Counted from the stretch's first letter, positions 8,172 to 17,901 are shown. The stretch is 64,000 bases of DNA from Micromonospora cabrerizensis (GCF_022230955.1 NZ_JAKKFI010000050.1:1-64000); one strand, 5' to 3'. A program made the numbers and translations. The notes: generated from the letters alone by a model not told the origin.

Positions 8172-8948
8172 TCAGCCGAAGCGGCCGGTGATGTAGTCCT
8201 CGGTCTTCTTCACGCTCGGGTTGCTGAAGATCTTCTGGGTGTTGTCGTACTCGATCAGCCGGCCCGGGTCGCCGGTCTTCTCGATCGAGAAGAAGGCGGT
8301 CCGGTCCGACACCCGCGCGGCCTGCTGCATGTTGTGCGTCACGATGATGATCGTGAACTTGTCCTTGAGCTGGAACATCAGGTCCTCGATCGCCAGCGTG
8401 GAGATCGGGTCCAGGGCCGAGCACGGCTCGTCCATCAGGACGACCTGCGGCTCGACCGCGATGGTCCGGGCGATGCAGAGCCGCTGCTGCTGACCGCCGG
8501 AGAGGCCCGCGCCGGGCTTGCCCAGCCGGTCCTTGACCTCGTCCCACAGGTTCGCCGAGCGCAGCGCCTTCTCGGCCGCGTCCTCCAGGATCGACTTCTT
8601 GCGGACCCCGTTGAGCTTCAGCCCGGCCACCACGTTCTCGAAGATGCTCATGGTCGGGAACGGGTTCGGCCGCTGGAAGACCATGCCGATCGTGCGCCGG
8701 ACCGCGGTGACGTCCACGTCCCGGTCGTAGATGTCCTGGTCGTCGATGGTCAGGCTGCCCTCGACCCGGGCACCCGGCAGCACCTCGTGCATCCGGTTGA
8801 TCGACCGCAGGAACGTGGACTTGCCGCAACCGGACGGCCCGATCAGGGCGGTGACCGTCTTCGGCTCGACGGTCAGGTTGATGTTCTCGATCGCCTTGAA
8901 ACCGCCGTAGTACGCGGAGACGTTCGAGGCGGAGACGCGCTTGGCCAT
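8172..8948 (-). CDS. pstB: Phosphate ABC transporter ATP-binding protein
   Basis: 258 residues, ATPase of the high-affinity phosphate importer. Walker [10 protein letters not shown] near residue 38, PstB-specific [15 protein letters not shown]-loop [11 protein letters not shown] signature LSGGQQQR, Walker B VVLMDEP and the H-loop THNMQQA are all present; length is normal. ATG at 8948 has a perfect GGAGG 8 nt upstream. It is the last gene of pstS-pstC-pstA-pstB, 17 nt after pstA. Confidence 0.97.
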   Translation of the reverse strand: MAKRVSASNVSAYYGGFKAIENINLTVEPKTVTALIGPSGCGKSTFLRSINRMHEVLPGARVEGSLTIDDQDIYDRDVDVTAVRRTIGMVFQRPNPFPTMSIFENVVAGLKLNGVRKKSILEDAAEKALRSANLWDEVKDRLGKPGAGLSGGQQQRLCIARTIAVEPQVVLMDEPCSALDPISTLAIEDLMFQLKDKFTIIIVTHNMQQAARVSDRTAFFSIEKTGDPGRLIEYDNTQKIFSNPSVKKTEDYITGRFG

Positions 8949-8965
8949 GGTGGTACCTCCGGGGT

Positions 8966-10054
8966 TCATCGGCTGAGCCTGTTGCGACGGGCCAGCAGCT
9001 TCGCCGCGATCGTCAGGATGAGCACGAGGGCGACCAGGGTGAGTGCCGCGGTCCACGCCCGTGCCGGTGCGTACTTCGACGCGTCACCGGCCTGCTGGTA
9101 GACGAAGAGGGACAGCGACGACTGGTTGTTCTCGAAGGGGTTCGTGTTGATCGCGGCGCCACCGCCGGCGACCAGCAGCACCGGCGCGGTCTCGCCGGCC
9201 GCACGGGCGATGGCGAGCATGACGCCGGTGACGATGCCGGGCAGTGCCGTCGGCACCACCACCCGCAGGATGGTCTTCCACTTGGGTACGCCGAGCGCGT
9301 ACGCGCCCTCGCGCAGTGGCGCCGGGACGAGGCGGAGCATCTCCTCGGTGGACCGGACGATGGTGGGCAGCATGAGCACGCTCAGCGCGAGCGCGGCGGC
9401 GAAGCCGGAGAAGCTCGGCCGGCCGTCGTTGAACCACGGCGACACGACCAGCACCCAGAACGCCAGAACGAAGAGGCCGGAGACGATCGACGGGATGCCG
9501 GTCATCACGTCCACGAAGAACCGGATCGCGAAGGCGAACTTGCCCCGGCCGTACTCGACGATGTAGATGGCGCAGAGGACGCCGAGCGGGACGGTGATCA
9601 GGGTGGCGATGCCGACCTGCTCCAGCGTGCCGACGATCGCGTGGTACGCGCCGCCGTTGGCGTCCCGGGCCCCGATGTTGTTCATCGAGGTCTGGAAGAA
9701 GTTGGCGTCGAACCGCTCGGCGCCCTTGCTGACCAGCGTCCAGACCACCGAGACGAGCGGCAGCACCGCCAGCACGAAGGCGGAGTGGATCAGCGCGCTC
9801 CAGGTGCGGTTGCGAGCCGACCGGCGCCCCTCGACCGCGTTGGCGGCGGCGAAGAGACCGGCCAGGTAGAGGATCGCGCCGAGGACGACCACGAGGACCG
9901 GGCCGCCGATGTCGGTGCCGTAGACGATCACGGCGGAGAGCGCCAGGGCTGCCACGGCGATGGCCGGGGCGGCGTACCAGGGCAGCCGCCTGGCCCGCAG
10001 CGAGGCGGGCTGGGCCGGCGGCCGGGTGCGGTGGGAGGTGGCGGTTGTGGTCAT
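8966..10054 (-). CDS. pstA: Phosphate ABC transporter permease PstA
   Basis: 362 residues with eight or so hydrophobic helices, inner-membrane channel subunit of the Pst importer. The N-terminal 90 residues contain three extra hydrophobic segments typical of actinobacterial PstA; the conserved permease loop reads [23 protein letters not shown]. Its ATG overlaps the pstC stop by ATGA at 10051-10054, so translation is coupled. Confidence 0.95.
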   Translation of the reverse strand: MTTTATSHRTRPPAQPASLRARRLPWYAAPAIAVAALALSAVIVYGTDIGGPVLVVVLGAILYLAGLFAAANAVEGRRSARNRTWSALIHSAFVLAVLPLVSVVWTLVSKGAERFDANFFQTSMNNIGARDANGGAYHAIVGTLEQVGIATLITVPLGVLCAIYIVEYGRGKFAFAIRFFVDVMTGIPSIVSGLFVLAFWVLVVSPWFNDGRPSFSGFAAALALSVLMLPTIVRSTEEMLRLVPAPLREGAYALGVPKWKTILRVVVPTALPGIVTGVMLAIARAAGETAPVLLVAGGGAAINTNPFENNQSSLSLFVYQQAGDASKYAPARAWTAALTLVALVLILTIAAKLLARRNRLSR

Positions 10055-11142
10055 GCGGCCGACTCCGTGAACTCCCGGCGGCGGTAGATGATCGCCCGCG
10101 CCGTGATGTTGACGATCAGCGTGATGGTGAACAGCACCAGACCGGAGGCGATGAGCGCGCCCCGGCCGGTCTCGTTCGCCTCGCCGAACGCGTTGGCGAT
10201 GTTGGCGGCGATGGTGTTGCCGCCGTTCTGGATCAGGTTGAACGAGATGCCGAAGGTGATGCCGAGGGTCAGCGCCAGGGCGATGGTCTCGCCGAGCGCC
10301 CGGCCGAGGCCGAGCATCACCGCGGCGATGATGCCGGGGCGGCCGTAGGGGAGCACCGCGGTGCGGAGCATCTCCCAGCGGGTGGCGCCCAGGGCGAGGG
10401 CGGCCTCCTCGTTCGCGGTCGGCGTCTGGAGGAACACCTCGCGGGAGAGCGAGGTGATGATCGGCAGCACCATGATCGCGAGTACCAGGGCACCCAGCAT
10501 GATCGACTTACCGAACGGGCCGTCGCCGCCGAAGATCGGGATCCAGCCGAAGTACTCGTTCAGCCAGACGGAGAAGTCCCGGACCGGGTTGATGAAGATG
10601 TCCCGCCCCCAGAGGCCGAAGACCACGCTCGGCACGGCGGCGAGGAGGTCGACCAGGAAACCGAGAGCGGTGCCCAGCCGGCGGGGTGCGTAGTGCGAGA
10701 GGTAGAGCGCGATGCCCAGCGCCACCGGCACCGCCATGAGCAGCGCCAGCGCCGAGCTGAGCACGGTGCCGAAGGCGAGTGTGCCGATGCCGAACTTCGG
10801 CTGGGTCTCGTTGGGGGACCAGCCCTCGTAGGACCAGAAGTTCTCGGTGTTGGCGCGTAGGGCCGGCACCGCCTTGGCGATCAGGAAGATCGCGATGGCG
10901 GCGATGATGACCAGAACGGCGGTGCCGGCGGCCAGTGTGAGGCCGCGGAAGGCCCGCTCGGCGCCGAACTTGCGGCTGCGCGGCAGTGCGCCGCCGCCGC
11001 CCAGTCCGTTGCCGCCCGGGGAACGGGTGCTGACTGGTGCCTCGGCCACACGCGCCGAGGCACCGGCGGGCCACTCGTGACTCTGGGTCACGCGCGTCCC
11101 GCCGGTGCCGGCGTCGGCCGAGCGGTGAGGGGTTTCACCCAT
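10051..11142 (-). CDS. pstC: Phosphate ABC transporter permease PstC
   Basis: 363 residues. A long polar N-terminal stretch (about 70 residues) precedes the first transmembrane helix (LAAGTAVLVIIAAIAIFLI). The permease loop is GATRWEMLRTAVLPYGRPGII and the C-terminal helices carry ARAIIYRRR. It pairs with PstA to form the channel. The start at 11142 has only a weak GAGCGAG upstream; a shorter N-terminus is possible. The stop overlaps the start of pstA. Confidence 0.95.
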   Translation of the reverse strand: MGETPHRSADAGTGGTRVTQSHEWPAGASARVAEAPVSTRSPGGNGLGGGGALPRSRKFGAERAFRGLTLAAGTAVLVIIAAIAIFLIAKAVPALRANTENFWSYEGWSPNETQPKFGIGTLAFGTVLSSALALLMAVPVALGIALYLSHYAPRRLGTALGFLVDLLAAVPSVVFGLWGRDIFINPVRDFSVWLNEYFGWIPIFGGDGPFGKSIMLGALVLAIMVLPIITSLSREVFLQTPTANEEAALALGATRWEMLRTAVLPYGRPGIIAAVMLGLGRALGETIALALTLGITFGISFNLIQNGGNTIAANIANAFGEANETGRGALIASGLVLFTITLIVNITARAIIYRRREFTESAA

Positions 11143-11180
11143 CTGCTCGCTCGATTCGGTTGCGGAGGTGGTGGGTCGGG

Positions 11181-12287
11181 TCAGGAGAGGTTCTTGACCG
11201 CGGTCTCGACCTTGGTGCGAACCGTCTCCGGCAGCGGGGCGTAGCCCAGGTCGGTCAGCGAGGTCTGGCCCTCGGCGCTGGCGGCGTAGCCCAGCAGGCC
11301 CTTGACCAGCTTCAACTTGTCGGCCGCGAGGCCCTTGCTGCAGACGATCTCGTACGTCGCCAGGACGATCGGGTAGGCCCCGGCCTCCTTGGTGTTGTAG
11401 TCGATCTTCAGCTTGAGGTCGTCGCCCTGGCCCTCGACAGCCGCACCGGCGATGGTCTTGCCAGCCGCCTCGGCGGTCAGCGCGGCGAACTCACCGTTGC
11501 CGTTGCCGATCTTGGACATCTTCAGGCCGGCGTTCTCGGCGAACGACCACTCCATGTAGCCGATGGAACCGTCGGCGCCCTTGACCGAGCTGGCCACGCC
11601 GTCCGAACCCTTGGCGCCGGTGCCGCCCGGGGCCTTCCAGGCCTTGGCGTTGCCCAGGGTCCAGTCGGTCTCAGCGGTCTTCGAGAGGTACTTGGTGAAG
11701 TTGTCGGTGGTGCCCGACTCGTCCGAGCGGTGGACGGTCTGGATGGTGGTCGCCGGGAGCTTGGCGTCCGGGTTGTCGGCCTTGATCGTGGCGTCGTCCC
11801 ACTTGGTGACCTTGCCGGCGAAGATCTTCGCCAGGGTGGCCGGCTTGAGCTGAAGGTTGTCCACGCCGCTGACGTTGTAGGCGACGGCAACCGGGCCGAT
11901 CACCATCGGCAGGTGGATGGCCTTGCCACCGACGCACTTGGCGTCGGCCTGCGGCTGCTCCTCCGGCTTGAGCGCGGAGTCGGAGCCGGCGAAGTCGGCG
12001 GTCCCGGCGATGAACGCCTGGATGCCGGCGCCCGAGCCGGTCGGCTCGTAGTTGATCGTGGTGCCCTGGCACTTCTGCTGGTACGCCTTGATCCACTCGG
12101 CCATGGCGTTCTTCTGCGCCGACGAGCCCTGGGCGTTCAGCGTTCCGGTAGCGCAGTCGACCGCGGCGGTCGAGCCCGAAGCGCTGGCGCCGGTGGCGGG
12201 CTCGTTGTTGTCCGAGCCGCATGCACTGAGGCCGAGCGTCGCGGCAAGGGCGAGGCAGGCAATAGTGCCGTACCGCTGGAGCTTCAC
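11181..12287 (-). CDS. pstS: Phosphate-binding lipoprotein PstS
   Basis: 368 residues. The signal peptide ends in lipobox LSAC (GTIACLALAATLGLSAC), so the mature protein is anchored through Cys and captures phosphate outside the membrane. Phosphate-binding motifs include QGSSAQKNAM, GSDSAL and HRSDESGTTDNF. I chose the GTG at 12287, which starts directly with the basic signal-peptide region; an ATG at 12362 in frame would add 25 polar residues before the signal peptide and lie on top of the probable promoter. First gene of the operon, preceded by a long PHO-box array. Confidence 0.96.
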   Translation of the reverse strand: MKLQRYGTIACLALAATLGLSACGSDNNEPATGASASGSTAAVDCATGTLNAQGSSAQKNAMAEWIKAYQQKCQGTTINYEPTGSGAGIQAFIAGTADFAGSDSALKPEEQPQADAKCVGGKAIHLPMVIGPVAVAYNVSGVDNLQLKPATLAKIFAGKVTKWDDATIKADNPDAKLPATTIQTVHRSDESGTTDNFTKYLSKTAETDWTLGNAKAWKAPGGTGAKGSDGVASSVKGADGSIGYMEWSFAENAGLKMSKIGNGNGEFAALTAEAAGKTIAGAAVEGQGDDLKLKIDYNTKEAGAYPIVLATYEIVCSKGLAADKLKLVKGLLGYAASAEGQTSLTDLGYAPLPETVRTKVETAVKNLS

Positions 12288-12397
12288 CTGAGGGGTTTCC
12301 CTTCGCGTCTGACTTGGCGCCCCGATCCCGGGGGCCGAGGACCGGCACTGACCGGCTGACACGAAAGTTAGAAGTGCCAGGTAGCCGGTTCGCCGGT

Positions 12398-12474
12398 CAC
12401 AAGTGAACGCAAGGTGAACACGTACGGCCCCCGAGGTGACCGCTTGCTGAGGGTGAGTTGTCCGTTAAGTGAAC
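12398..12474 (-). promoter_or_regulatory. PHO box array upstream of pstS
   Basis: On the minus strand seven consecutive 11-bp blocks are in register. Blocks 1 (GTTCACTTAAC), 4 (GGTCACCTCGG), 6 (GTTCACCTTGC) and 7 (GTTCACTTGTG) fit the PhoP direct-repeat unit; the others are weak. Block 7 ends 27 nt before a TAACTT hexamer (12370-12365) that can serve as -10, so PhoP would cover the -35 region. This predicts induction by phosphate starvation. Confidence 0.8.
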
Positions 12475-12677
12475 CGAGGCACACCTGTCGGATGTATGGG
12501 TATATTTCCGGTTCGGCGTTATGCCGCCGACGCCCGGCCGTTACCCGCCGGTGACCGGGCCAGCCCGCCGCCCCGCCAGCCCGCCGCCCCGCCCGCCAGC
12601 CGCCCGGCGGTCGTTCGCCAGCCGCCAGCCGTCCGTCGGTCGCTCTTCGGCGGTCGGCGGAACGGTCGCGGCGGCGG
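12475..12677. other. Intergenic DNA between mshD and the pstS PHO box
   Basis: No gene seen. The part nearest mshD (about 12560-12600) is made of short CCAGCCCGCCGCCCC-type repeats; no clear terminator hairpin was found. Confidence 0.5.
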
Positions 12678-13604
12678 TCAGCCCAGGTGGTAGTTGATGT
12701 GCGCGGACCAGCGGGCGAAGCCCAGCCGTTCGTAGAGCGCCACCGCCCCGGTGTTCGACTCGTCCACGTAGAGCATCACCCGGTCCAGCCCGCGCTTGTC
12801 CCGCAGGTACGCCAGCCCGGCGGTGGTCAGTGCCCGGCCGAGCCCACCGCCGTGCGCGGTCGGCTCCACGCCCAGGACGTACACCTCGCCGATCCGGGCC
12901 GAGCCGGGCCGCTCGTGCACCTTGGTCCAGTGGAAGCCGAGCAGCCGGCCGGTCGCGGTCTCCTCGGCCAGCAGGAACCCGGCCGGGTCGAACCACGGCT
13001 CGGCAAGGCGGGCCCGCAGGTCGTCCGAGGTCCACCGGCCCTGCTCCGGGTGCTCGGCGAAGGCGCGCGCGTTGAGGTTGAGCCAGGTCGCGTCGTCCGC
13101 ACCGGGTTGGAACGCGCGCAGCGCCACCCCGTCGGGCAGGCGCGGCTCGCCGAGCGGGGCGGCCAGTGGCCGACGCAACTGCCAGAGCACCCGCGCCCGG
13201 GTGAACCCGAGATCGACACCGAGGGCGGCGGCGGACGGGTGATCGCCGTGCGCCCACGCCCGCAGCGGCCCGGTGGCCGAGGCGAGCACACCCCGGGCCA
13301 GGGCGCGCCCGGTGCCCCGCCGCCGGTACGCGGGGTGCACCACCAGTTCGACTCCGATCCCACCGACGGGGTCGGTGGTGTCGAGGTGCGCGTACCCGGT
13401 CAGGGTGCCGTCGTCGGCGCGGGCGATCAGGTGCAGGGCCGGGGCGTCCGGGTCGCGCAGTCGGAGCAGGACGTGCTCGTCGAGCGGGTCCGCGCCGTCG
13501 GTGTCGCCCGCGGAGCTGGCGAGGGCCAGCACGTCGGCGATGTCCGCCGGCGCCAGTCGGTCGGTACGGGTCACCTGGTCGCTGGTCGGCTCCGCGCTGC
13601 TCAT
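12678..13604 (-). CDS. mshD: Mycothiol synthase
   Basis: 308 residues, two GNAT domains in tandem. Transfers acetyl from acetyl-CoA to Cys-GlcN-Ins, the last step of mycothiol synthesis. Seen: N-terminal GNAT with VELVVHPAYRRRGTGRALA near residue 85, the middle GRWTSDDLRARLAEPWFD typical of MshD, and the C-terminal GNAT with EVYVLGVEPTAHGGGLGRALT near residue 235. Length is normal. TACGGT 6 nt before the ATG indicates a leaderless transcript; the upstream in-frame extension is rejected for that reason. Its neighbour order with glnR and pst matches mycobacteria. Confidence 0.93.
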   Translation of the reverse strand: MSSAEPTSDQVTRTDRLAPADIADVLALASSAGDTDGADPLDEHVLLRLRDPDAPALHLIARADDGTLTGYAHLDTTDPVGGIGVELVVHPAYRRRGTGRALARGVLASATGPLRAWAHGDHPSAAALGVDLGFTRARVLWQLRRPLAAPLGEPRLPDGVALRAFQPGADDATWLNLNARAFAEHPEQGRWTSDDLRARLAEPWFDPAGFLLAEETATGRLLGFHWTKVHERPGSARIGEVYVLGVEPTAHGGGLGRALTTAGLAYLRDKRGLDRVMLYVDESNTGAVALYERLGFARWSAHINYHLG

Positions 13605-13654
13605 CCCGTCACCGTATCCGTTGCGTGTCGTGACGCCCGCAGCGTCGCCGACTG

Positions 13655-13769
13655 GGGCCTGTCTCATAAGGGCGGTCGAGCCGAGCCGGAGTCCGGGCGG
13701 CGATCCCGCAACGCCGCCGGTCGTCGTCCGGGCCCGCCGCAGGCCGGCCAGTTCTTGTGAAACAGGCCC
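13655..13769. mobile_element. Small element with 16-bp terminal inverted repeats (MITE-like)
   Basis: Left end GGGCCTGTCTCATAAG (13655-13670) and the complement of the right end (13754-13769), GGGCCTGTTTCACAAG, differ at two positions. The 115-bp interior codes for nothing evident. Ends of this kind occur on IS5-type transposons; no target duplication is obvious. Confidence 0.45.
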
Positions 13770-13782
13770 TCAAGGCTGCGGC

Positions 13783-14652
13783 TCAGGTCGGGTCGGTGGG
13801 CAGGGCCTCCAGGTCGAACCGCGCGGTCAGGTCGGGCAGGATCCGGCGCAACGCGTCAACGGTGCCCTGCCGTTCGCCGCCGGCGTCGTGCAGCAGCACC
13901 ACCGAGCCCGGTTCGGCCTGGCTCAGCACCGTTGCGGTGATCTTGGCGGCGCCGGGTAGGTCCCAGTCCGACGGGTCGACGGACCAGTGCAGCGGGGTCA
14001 TGCCGAGCTGCCGCGCCACCGACACCACCGGGTACGTCCAGGCGCCGCCCGGTTGGCGGTACCAGACGATCGGCGCGTTCGGCACGGCCGCCCTGATCGC
14101 CTCGTTCGTGCGCAGGAGGTCGGCCCGGATCGCGTCGGCCGATCGGGCGCCCAGGCCGACGTCGTGGTGCCAGGAGTGGTTGCACAGGGTGTGGCCGTCG
14201 TGCACGATCGCCTGGACGAGGTCGGGGTGGTTCTGAGCGTTCTCGCCGACCACGCAGAACGTCGCCTTCACCTCGAACTCGCGCAGAATGGCGAGGACCT
14301 GTGGGGTGTACCGCGGGTCCGGCCCGTCGTCGAAGGTCAGCGCGAGCCGTGGGGTGCCGGTGGTGGCGTGCGCGCCGAACAGCTTGTCGCCGCCGTCGTC
14401 CCGCTCCGTCCCGTCCTGGCCGGTCTCGGTGGGGCCGTTGCTGGCGCCGGGGTTGGGGACGCCGCTGGACTCGCCGCCGCTGGGCTGGTCGGCGTAGTAC
14501 GGGCCGTCGGCGTTCGTGGTGACATCGGTGGGATGCCGGGGAGTCGGGTCGACGACGAGGCTGCGGCCCAGCGCGTACGCCGAGCCGAGCAGCGCCGCCA
14601 ACACCAGCGTCACGATTCCTGTTGCCCGCGCGGTCGAACTGCCCCGCGTCAC
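13783..14652 (-). CDS. Polysaccharide deacetylase (NodB domain), membrane-anchored
   Basis: 289 residues. An N-terminal hydrophobic helix (residues 12-29) acts as signal anchor, then about 70 polar Gly/Ser/Pro residues, then the NodB catalytic domain. Motifs: LTFDDGPD (metal Asp and catalytic Asp), HSWHH (metal histidines), YRQPGG, DPSDW and LLHD. It should remove acetyl groups from a cell-wall or surface polysaccharide outside the membrane. GTG at 14652 is the start. Located between mshD and glnR, where mycobacteria have none. Confidence 0.85.
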   Translation of the reverse strand: MTRGSSTARATGIVTLVLAALLGSAYALGRSLVVDPTPRHPTDVTTNADGPYYADQPSGGESSGVPNPGASNGPTETGQDGTERDDGGDKLFGAHATTGTPRLALTFDDGPDPRYTPQVLAILREFEVKATFCVVGENAQNHPDLVQAIVHDGHTLCNHSWHHDVGLGARSADAIRADLLRTNEAIRAAVPNAPIVWYRQPGGAWTYPVVSVARQLGMTPLHWSVDPSDWDLPGAAKITATVLSQAEPGSVVLLHDAGGERQGTVDALRRILPDLTARFDLEALPTDPT

Positions 14653-14803
14653 GGCGTCCGCCTGGTCTGCCGGCCAGGCCGACCCGTCGCCCCCGTGGTC
14701 ACTGCGCGCACCGTCGCCCCTTTCTCCGGCAAACCCGGCAGTCAGAATAGAACCGCCAAGCTGGGCAAAAAGGGCATATAGGAAAGCTGAGGAGACCTGT
14801 CGA

Positions 14804-15517
14804 TCAGACGGGCAGGGGCGCGTGCTCCGCCTCGGGCAGTGACCGCGACGGCGGGACGACGAACTTGTAACCGACCTGGCGAACGGTGCCGATCATCGAC
14901 TCGTACTCCGAGCCGAGCTTGGCGCGCAGTCGCCGGACGTGCACGTCCACCGTGCGGGTGCCGCCGAAGTAGTCGTAGCCCCAGACCTCCCGCAGGAGCT
15001 GGTCCCGGGTGAACACCCGACCCGGGTGCTGGGCCAGGAACTTCAGCAGCTCGAACTCCTTGTAGGTGAGGTCGAGAGGGCGGCCCTTGAGCTTGGCCGC
15101 GTACGTGTCGGGGTCGATGGTCAGCTCGCCCGCCCGGATCGAGCCACCGGCGCCGGCGGTCGCGTTGCTCAAGCGGCCGACCGCGAGCCGCAGCCGGGCC
15201 TCCACCTCGGCGGGGCCGGCCGAGGCGAGGATGACGTCGTCGACGCCCCAGTCGGCGTTCAGTGCGATCAGGCCGGCCTCGGTCACCACCGCGACCAGCG
15301 GCACGCCGAGCCCGGTGGCGTGCAGCATCCGGCAGGTCGCCCGGGCCTCGCTCAACTCCGACCGGGCGTCCACCATCACCGCGTCCGGGCTTGGGCCCGC
15401 GACCAGGGTGCGAACGTCACGCGGCGCGGTGCGGACCGAGTGCGGCAACAGGTCGAGTGCCGGCAGCACAGCCGACGGTTCGCCTGCGCGCGCGGTCACC
15501 AGCAGCAGGATCTCCAC
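14804..15517 (-). CDS. glnR: GlnR-type orphan response regulator, nitrogen control
   Basis: 237 residues, OmpR family. The receiver-like domain keeps one Asp (AVMVDARSE, near residue 50) but lacks the normal acidic pocket, as in GlnR, which acts without a partner kinase. The winged helix has [31 protein letters not shown] and [17 protein letters not shown] at 15517 follows a perfect GGAGGTGATC, so the longer open frame is not used. GlnR controls ammonium assimilation genes in actinobacteria; its place beside mshD and pst is conserved. Confidence 0.9.
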   Translation of the reverse strand: MEILLLVTARAGEPSAVLPALDLLPHSVRTAPRDVRTLVAGPSPDAVMVDARSELSEARATCRMLHATGLGVPLVAVVTEAGLIALNADWGVDDVILASAGPAEVEARLRLAVGRLSNATAGAGGSIRAGELTIDPDTYAAKLKGRPLDLTYKEFELLKFLAQHPGRVFTRDQLLREVWGYDYFGGTRTVDVHVRRLRAKLGSEYESMIGTVRQVGYKFVVPPSRSLPEAEHAPLPV

Positions 15518-15765
15518 GATCACCTCCGTCCCGGCGGCGCTCGGCCGCACGCGACCAGACACACTCGCGAGGGAGTGCGCTGAGAAATTGCGTGGTCCCG
15601 GCGTCGCTGACGGGCGGGGTAACGGGTTGAGAGTAACCGATCGCCTCGGCCGTGCCGTCTGGCCATTTCCCGTATGTCTACCTTGCCCCTGATCGTGGAG
15701 CAGATTTTAACGTTGCGGAAACCCGTGACCGCCGTGTCCGGTCGCCGGTCTGGCACGATCGGGTC

Positions 15766-16824
15766 GTGTTTCCCTCCACCTCGCCCGAGGCCGGCCGCGA
15801 ATCGTGGCCCGCCGGGCCCCACCCGGGCCCGGCCGCCGCACCGACGCGCGGCAACCCGCCCGCGCCGCGTACCGGTCCGGCCACCACCGACGGCGACCGC
15901 CGCGAACGGGGTGGGCCCCGCCGGGCCCGTCGCTCCGGCGAACCGGCCCGCCGGTCCGAAGACGAGATCGACGAGCCGGAAGAGGAGGTCATCCCTCCGG
16001 TCGAGGTGCACCGTCAGCTCGCGCTGACCATCGCCGGCTTCGCCGCGCTGCTCGGCGTCGGCCTGGTGCTCGGCGCGCAGACGTCCGGCCCCGGTCACCG
16101 GCTGCCGTTCGCCTTCATCATCTTCGGCGTCCAGTTGCTCTTCGTACTCGCCTGGACGATCGCCATGCGCCCGCCCGCGATGCTGGTGGTCGCCGGGATC
16201 AGCGTCGTCGTCGCGGCACTCGCCGACATCGCCGCGGTGCAGAGCGACGTCGCCGGTCTGGCGCCGCTGGGCTACCTGGCCGCCGGCGGCTTCCTCGCCG
16301 CGGTGCTCGGCCAGCTGGTCCGCCGCGTCGACCGGGTCCGGGTCACCGACTCCCTCGGCGCCACGCTGCTCATCGTGGTCGGGGTGGTGGCCTTCGGCAC
16401 CCTGATCGTGCTCAGCCGGATCCCGGCCGGCACCCAGGCGATCACCGTTTGCCTGACGGCCAGCGGTGTCGCGCTGACCGTCGCCCGGCTCACCGACGCC
16501 GTGCTCCCCTGGCCCCGGCTGGCCCCGCAGGTGCCCCGGGGCGCCGCTGGCGTGGTGGCCGGCGCGATGGTCGGCACGCTGACCAGCGCACTCCTCGGCA
16601 GCTACCTGGTGGCGCCCTTCACGCCGACCCGGGCCGCCGTGATCGGTCTGGTCGCGGCGGTCACCGCCGTGCTCTCCGACCTCGCCGTCGGGTACGCGGA
16701 GGCGGGCCGGCTGATGGCCGGGGAACCGCCGACCATGTGGGTGGCCCGGCACATGCAGGGTCCGCTCGGCGGCTTCGCCCTGGCGGCGCCGGCCGCGTAC
16801 GCGATGTGCATGCTCTTCCTCTGA
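15766..16824 (+). CDS. Conserved multi-pass membrane protein, unknown function
   Basis: 352 residues. The first 85 are a disordered Pro/Arg/Glu-rich cytoplasmic stretch ending in the acidic DEIDEPEEEV, followed by seven or eight hydrophobic helices to the C-terminus. No catalytic or transport signature is recognised. GTG at 15766 is 6 nt after a CACGAT hexamer, consistent with a leaderless transcript; this start also removes a stretch of non-coding-like sequence upstream. Stands between glnR (divergent) and the LmeA-like gene. Confidence 0.7.
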   Translation: MFPSTSPEAGRESWPAGPHPGPAAAPTRGNPPAPRTGPATTDGDRRERGGPRRARRSGEPARRSEDEIDEPEEEVIPPVEVHRQLALTIAGFAALLGVGLVLGAQTSGPGHRLPFAFIIFGVQLLFVLAWTIAMRPPAMLVVAGISVVVAALADIAAVQSDVAGLAPLGYLAAGGFLAAVLGQLVRRVDRVRVTDSLGATLLIVVGVVAFGTLIVLSRIPAGTQAITVCLTASGVALTVARLTDAVLPWPRLAPQVPRGAAGVVAGAMVGTLTSALLGSYLVAPFTPTRAAVIGLVAAVTAVLSDLAVGYAEAGRLMAGEPPTMWVARHMQGPLGGFALAAPAAYAMCMLFL

Positions 16825-16928
16825 GTCACGGTTGAGTCTGGAGTCGGTCGGGTACCTACGGGTGCGCCGCGCAGCGGCACCGGTGTGGACGACCCGTCGC
16901 GGTGCGGCGGGTGGAGACAGGAGGCGGC

Positions 16929-17717
16929 GTGGCGGAGGACTATCCGGCGGACGGGGCGCGGCCCCGACGGCGCGGCCGCAAGCTGCTCATCGGTCTGGTC
17001 GTCCTGCTCCTGGTGGTGGCGGGCCTGCTGGTGGTCGCCGACCGGGTGGCGGTCGGGGTGGCCGAGCGGACCATCGCCGACCGGGTCCGTCAGGAGGTCA
17101 CCAAGCAGGGTGCGCAGGCCGCGGAGCCCGATGTGGAGGTCGCCGGCACCCCGTTCCTCACCCAGGTGCTCGATGGCCGCTACCAGCGGATCTCCATCAA
17201 GCTGCGGGACGTGCAGGCGTCGGTCGAGGGCGACGTCGTGCGGCTGCCGGTGCTGGACGTGGACGCCCGCAACGTCCGGGCCTCACTGGACACCCTGCGC
17301 ACCGGTCAGGGTGACATCGTGGCGGACACCGTCAACGGCACCGGCACGATCAGCTACGACAGCCTCGCCGCACTACTGAACCGTCCGGGGCTCACCCTCG
17401 GCGAGCAGAACGGCAAGCTCGCCGTCACCGCCCCGGTCGACATCCTCGGCCAGAAGCTGACCGTCAGCGGCACCGCCGACGTCACCGTCGCCGACAATGG
17501 CGCCGTCGCCCTGCGCTTCAACGACCTGGACGCCGCTGGTCTGCCCAACCTGCCGCTGGCGCGCGTCCTGCTGAACAACTACGCCAAGGGCATCTCGGTC
17601 GACGTACCCCTGCCTGAGCTGCCGTTCCAGCTCGCCGTCCGGGAGGTCCGGCCGCTGCCGGAAGGGCTGGCGGTCACCGCCGACGCGAAGGACGTACCGA
17701 TCAACTCCGTCAGCTGA
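16929..17717 (+). CDS. LmeA-like phospholipid-binding protein (DUF2993)
   Basis: 262 residues. Arg-rich start, one transmembrane helix (LLIGLVVLLLVVAGLLVVA, residues about 20-38) and a large extracytoplasmic DUF2993 domain with the family pattern GTPFLTQVLDGRYQRI and repeated amphipathic strands. The mycobacterial homologue LmeA binds phosphoinositides and acts in lipoglycan mannan elongation; the same location between glnR and the cysA sulfurtransferase supports orthology. GTG at 16929 has AGGAGG just upstream; an alternative GTG lies at 16902. Confidence 0.78.
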   Translation: MAEDYPADGARPRRRGRKLLIGLVVLLLVVAGLLVVADRVAVGVAERTIADRVRQEVTKQGAQAAEPDVEVAGTPFLTQVLDGRYQRISIKLRDVQASVEGDVVRLPVLDVDARNVRASLDTLRTGQGDIVADTVNGTGTISYDSLAALLNRPGLTLGEQNGKLAVTAPVDILGQKLTVSGTADVTVADNGAVALRFNDLDAAGLPNLPLARVLLNNYAKGISVDVPLPELPFQLAVREVRPLPEGLAVTADAKDVPINSVS

Positions 17718-17823
17718 CGCCCGCGCCACCGCTGGGACGTGACACCAGCCGGCGGCCCGGTCGATTCCCGGATGGTGGTCGGCCCAGTGGCAGCCCGGTC
17801 ACTGGCTGGTAGTCTCCCTGACC

Positions 17824-17901
17824 ATGGGGACCCACCTCACCAAACGGCGCGCGGTCGACCTGTGCCGCGTGGCCACCTGCCTGTGTCGCCCCGTCATCTG
17901 A
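17824..17901 (+). CDS. Cys-rich 25-residue leader peptide
   Basis: ATG at 17824, stop at 17899-17901. The peptide ends in CRVATCLCRPVI, with three Cys codons close together, and belongs to the short actinobacterial leader peptides found before sulfur and cysteine genes, where stalling at Cys codons controls downstream expression. A TAGTCT hexamer (17809-17814) is 9 nt upstream. A rho-type hairpin region follows, and the sulfurtransferase starts 206 nt later. Confidence 0.75.
   Translation: MGTHLTKRRAVDLCRVATCLCRPVI

Noticed and set aside
12288..12362. ATG at 12362 as start of pstS
   Set aside because: It would put 25 polar residues ahead of a normal lipoprotein signal peptide and lies on the probable promoter between the PHO box and the gene.
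15619..15637. GTAAC direct repeats upstream of glnR as a GlnR box
   Set aside because: The repeats are 14 bp apart; the GlnR site has about 11 bp between half-sites.
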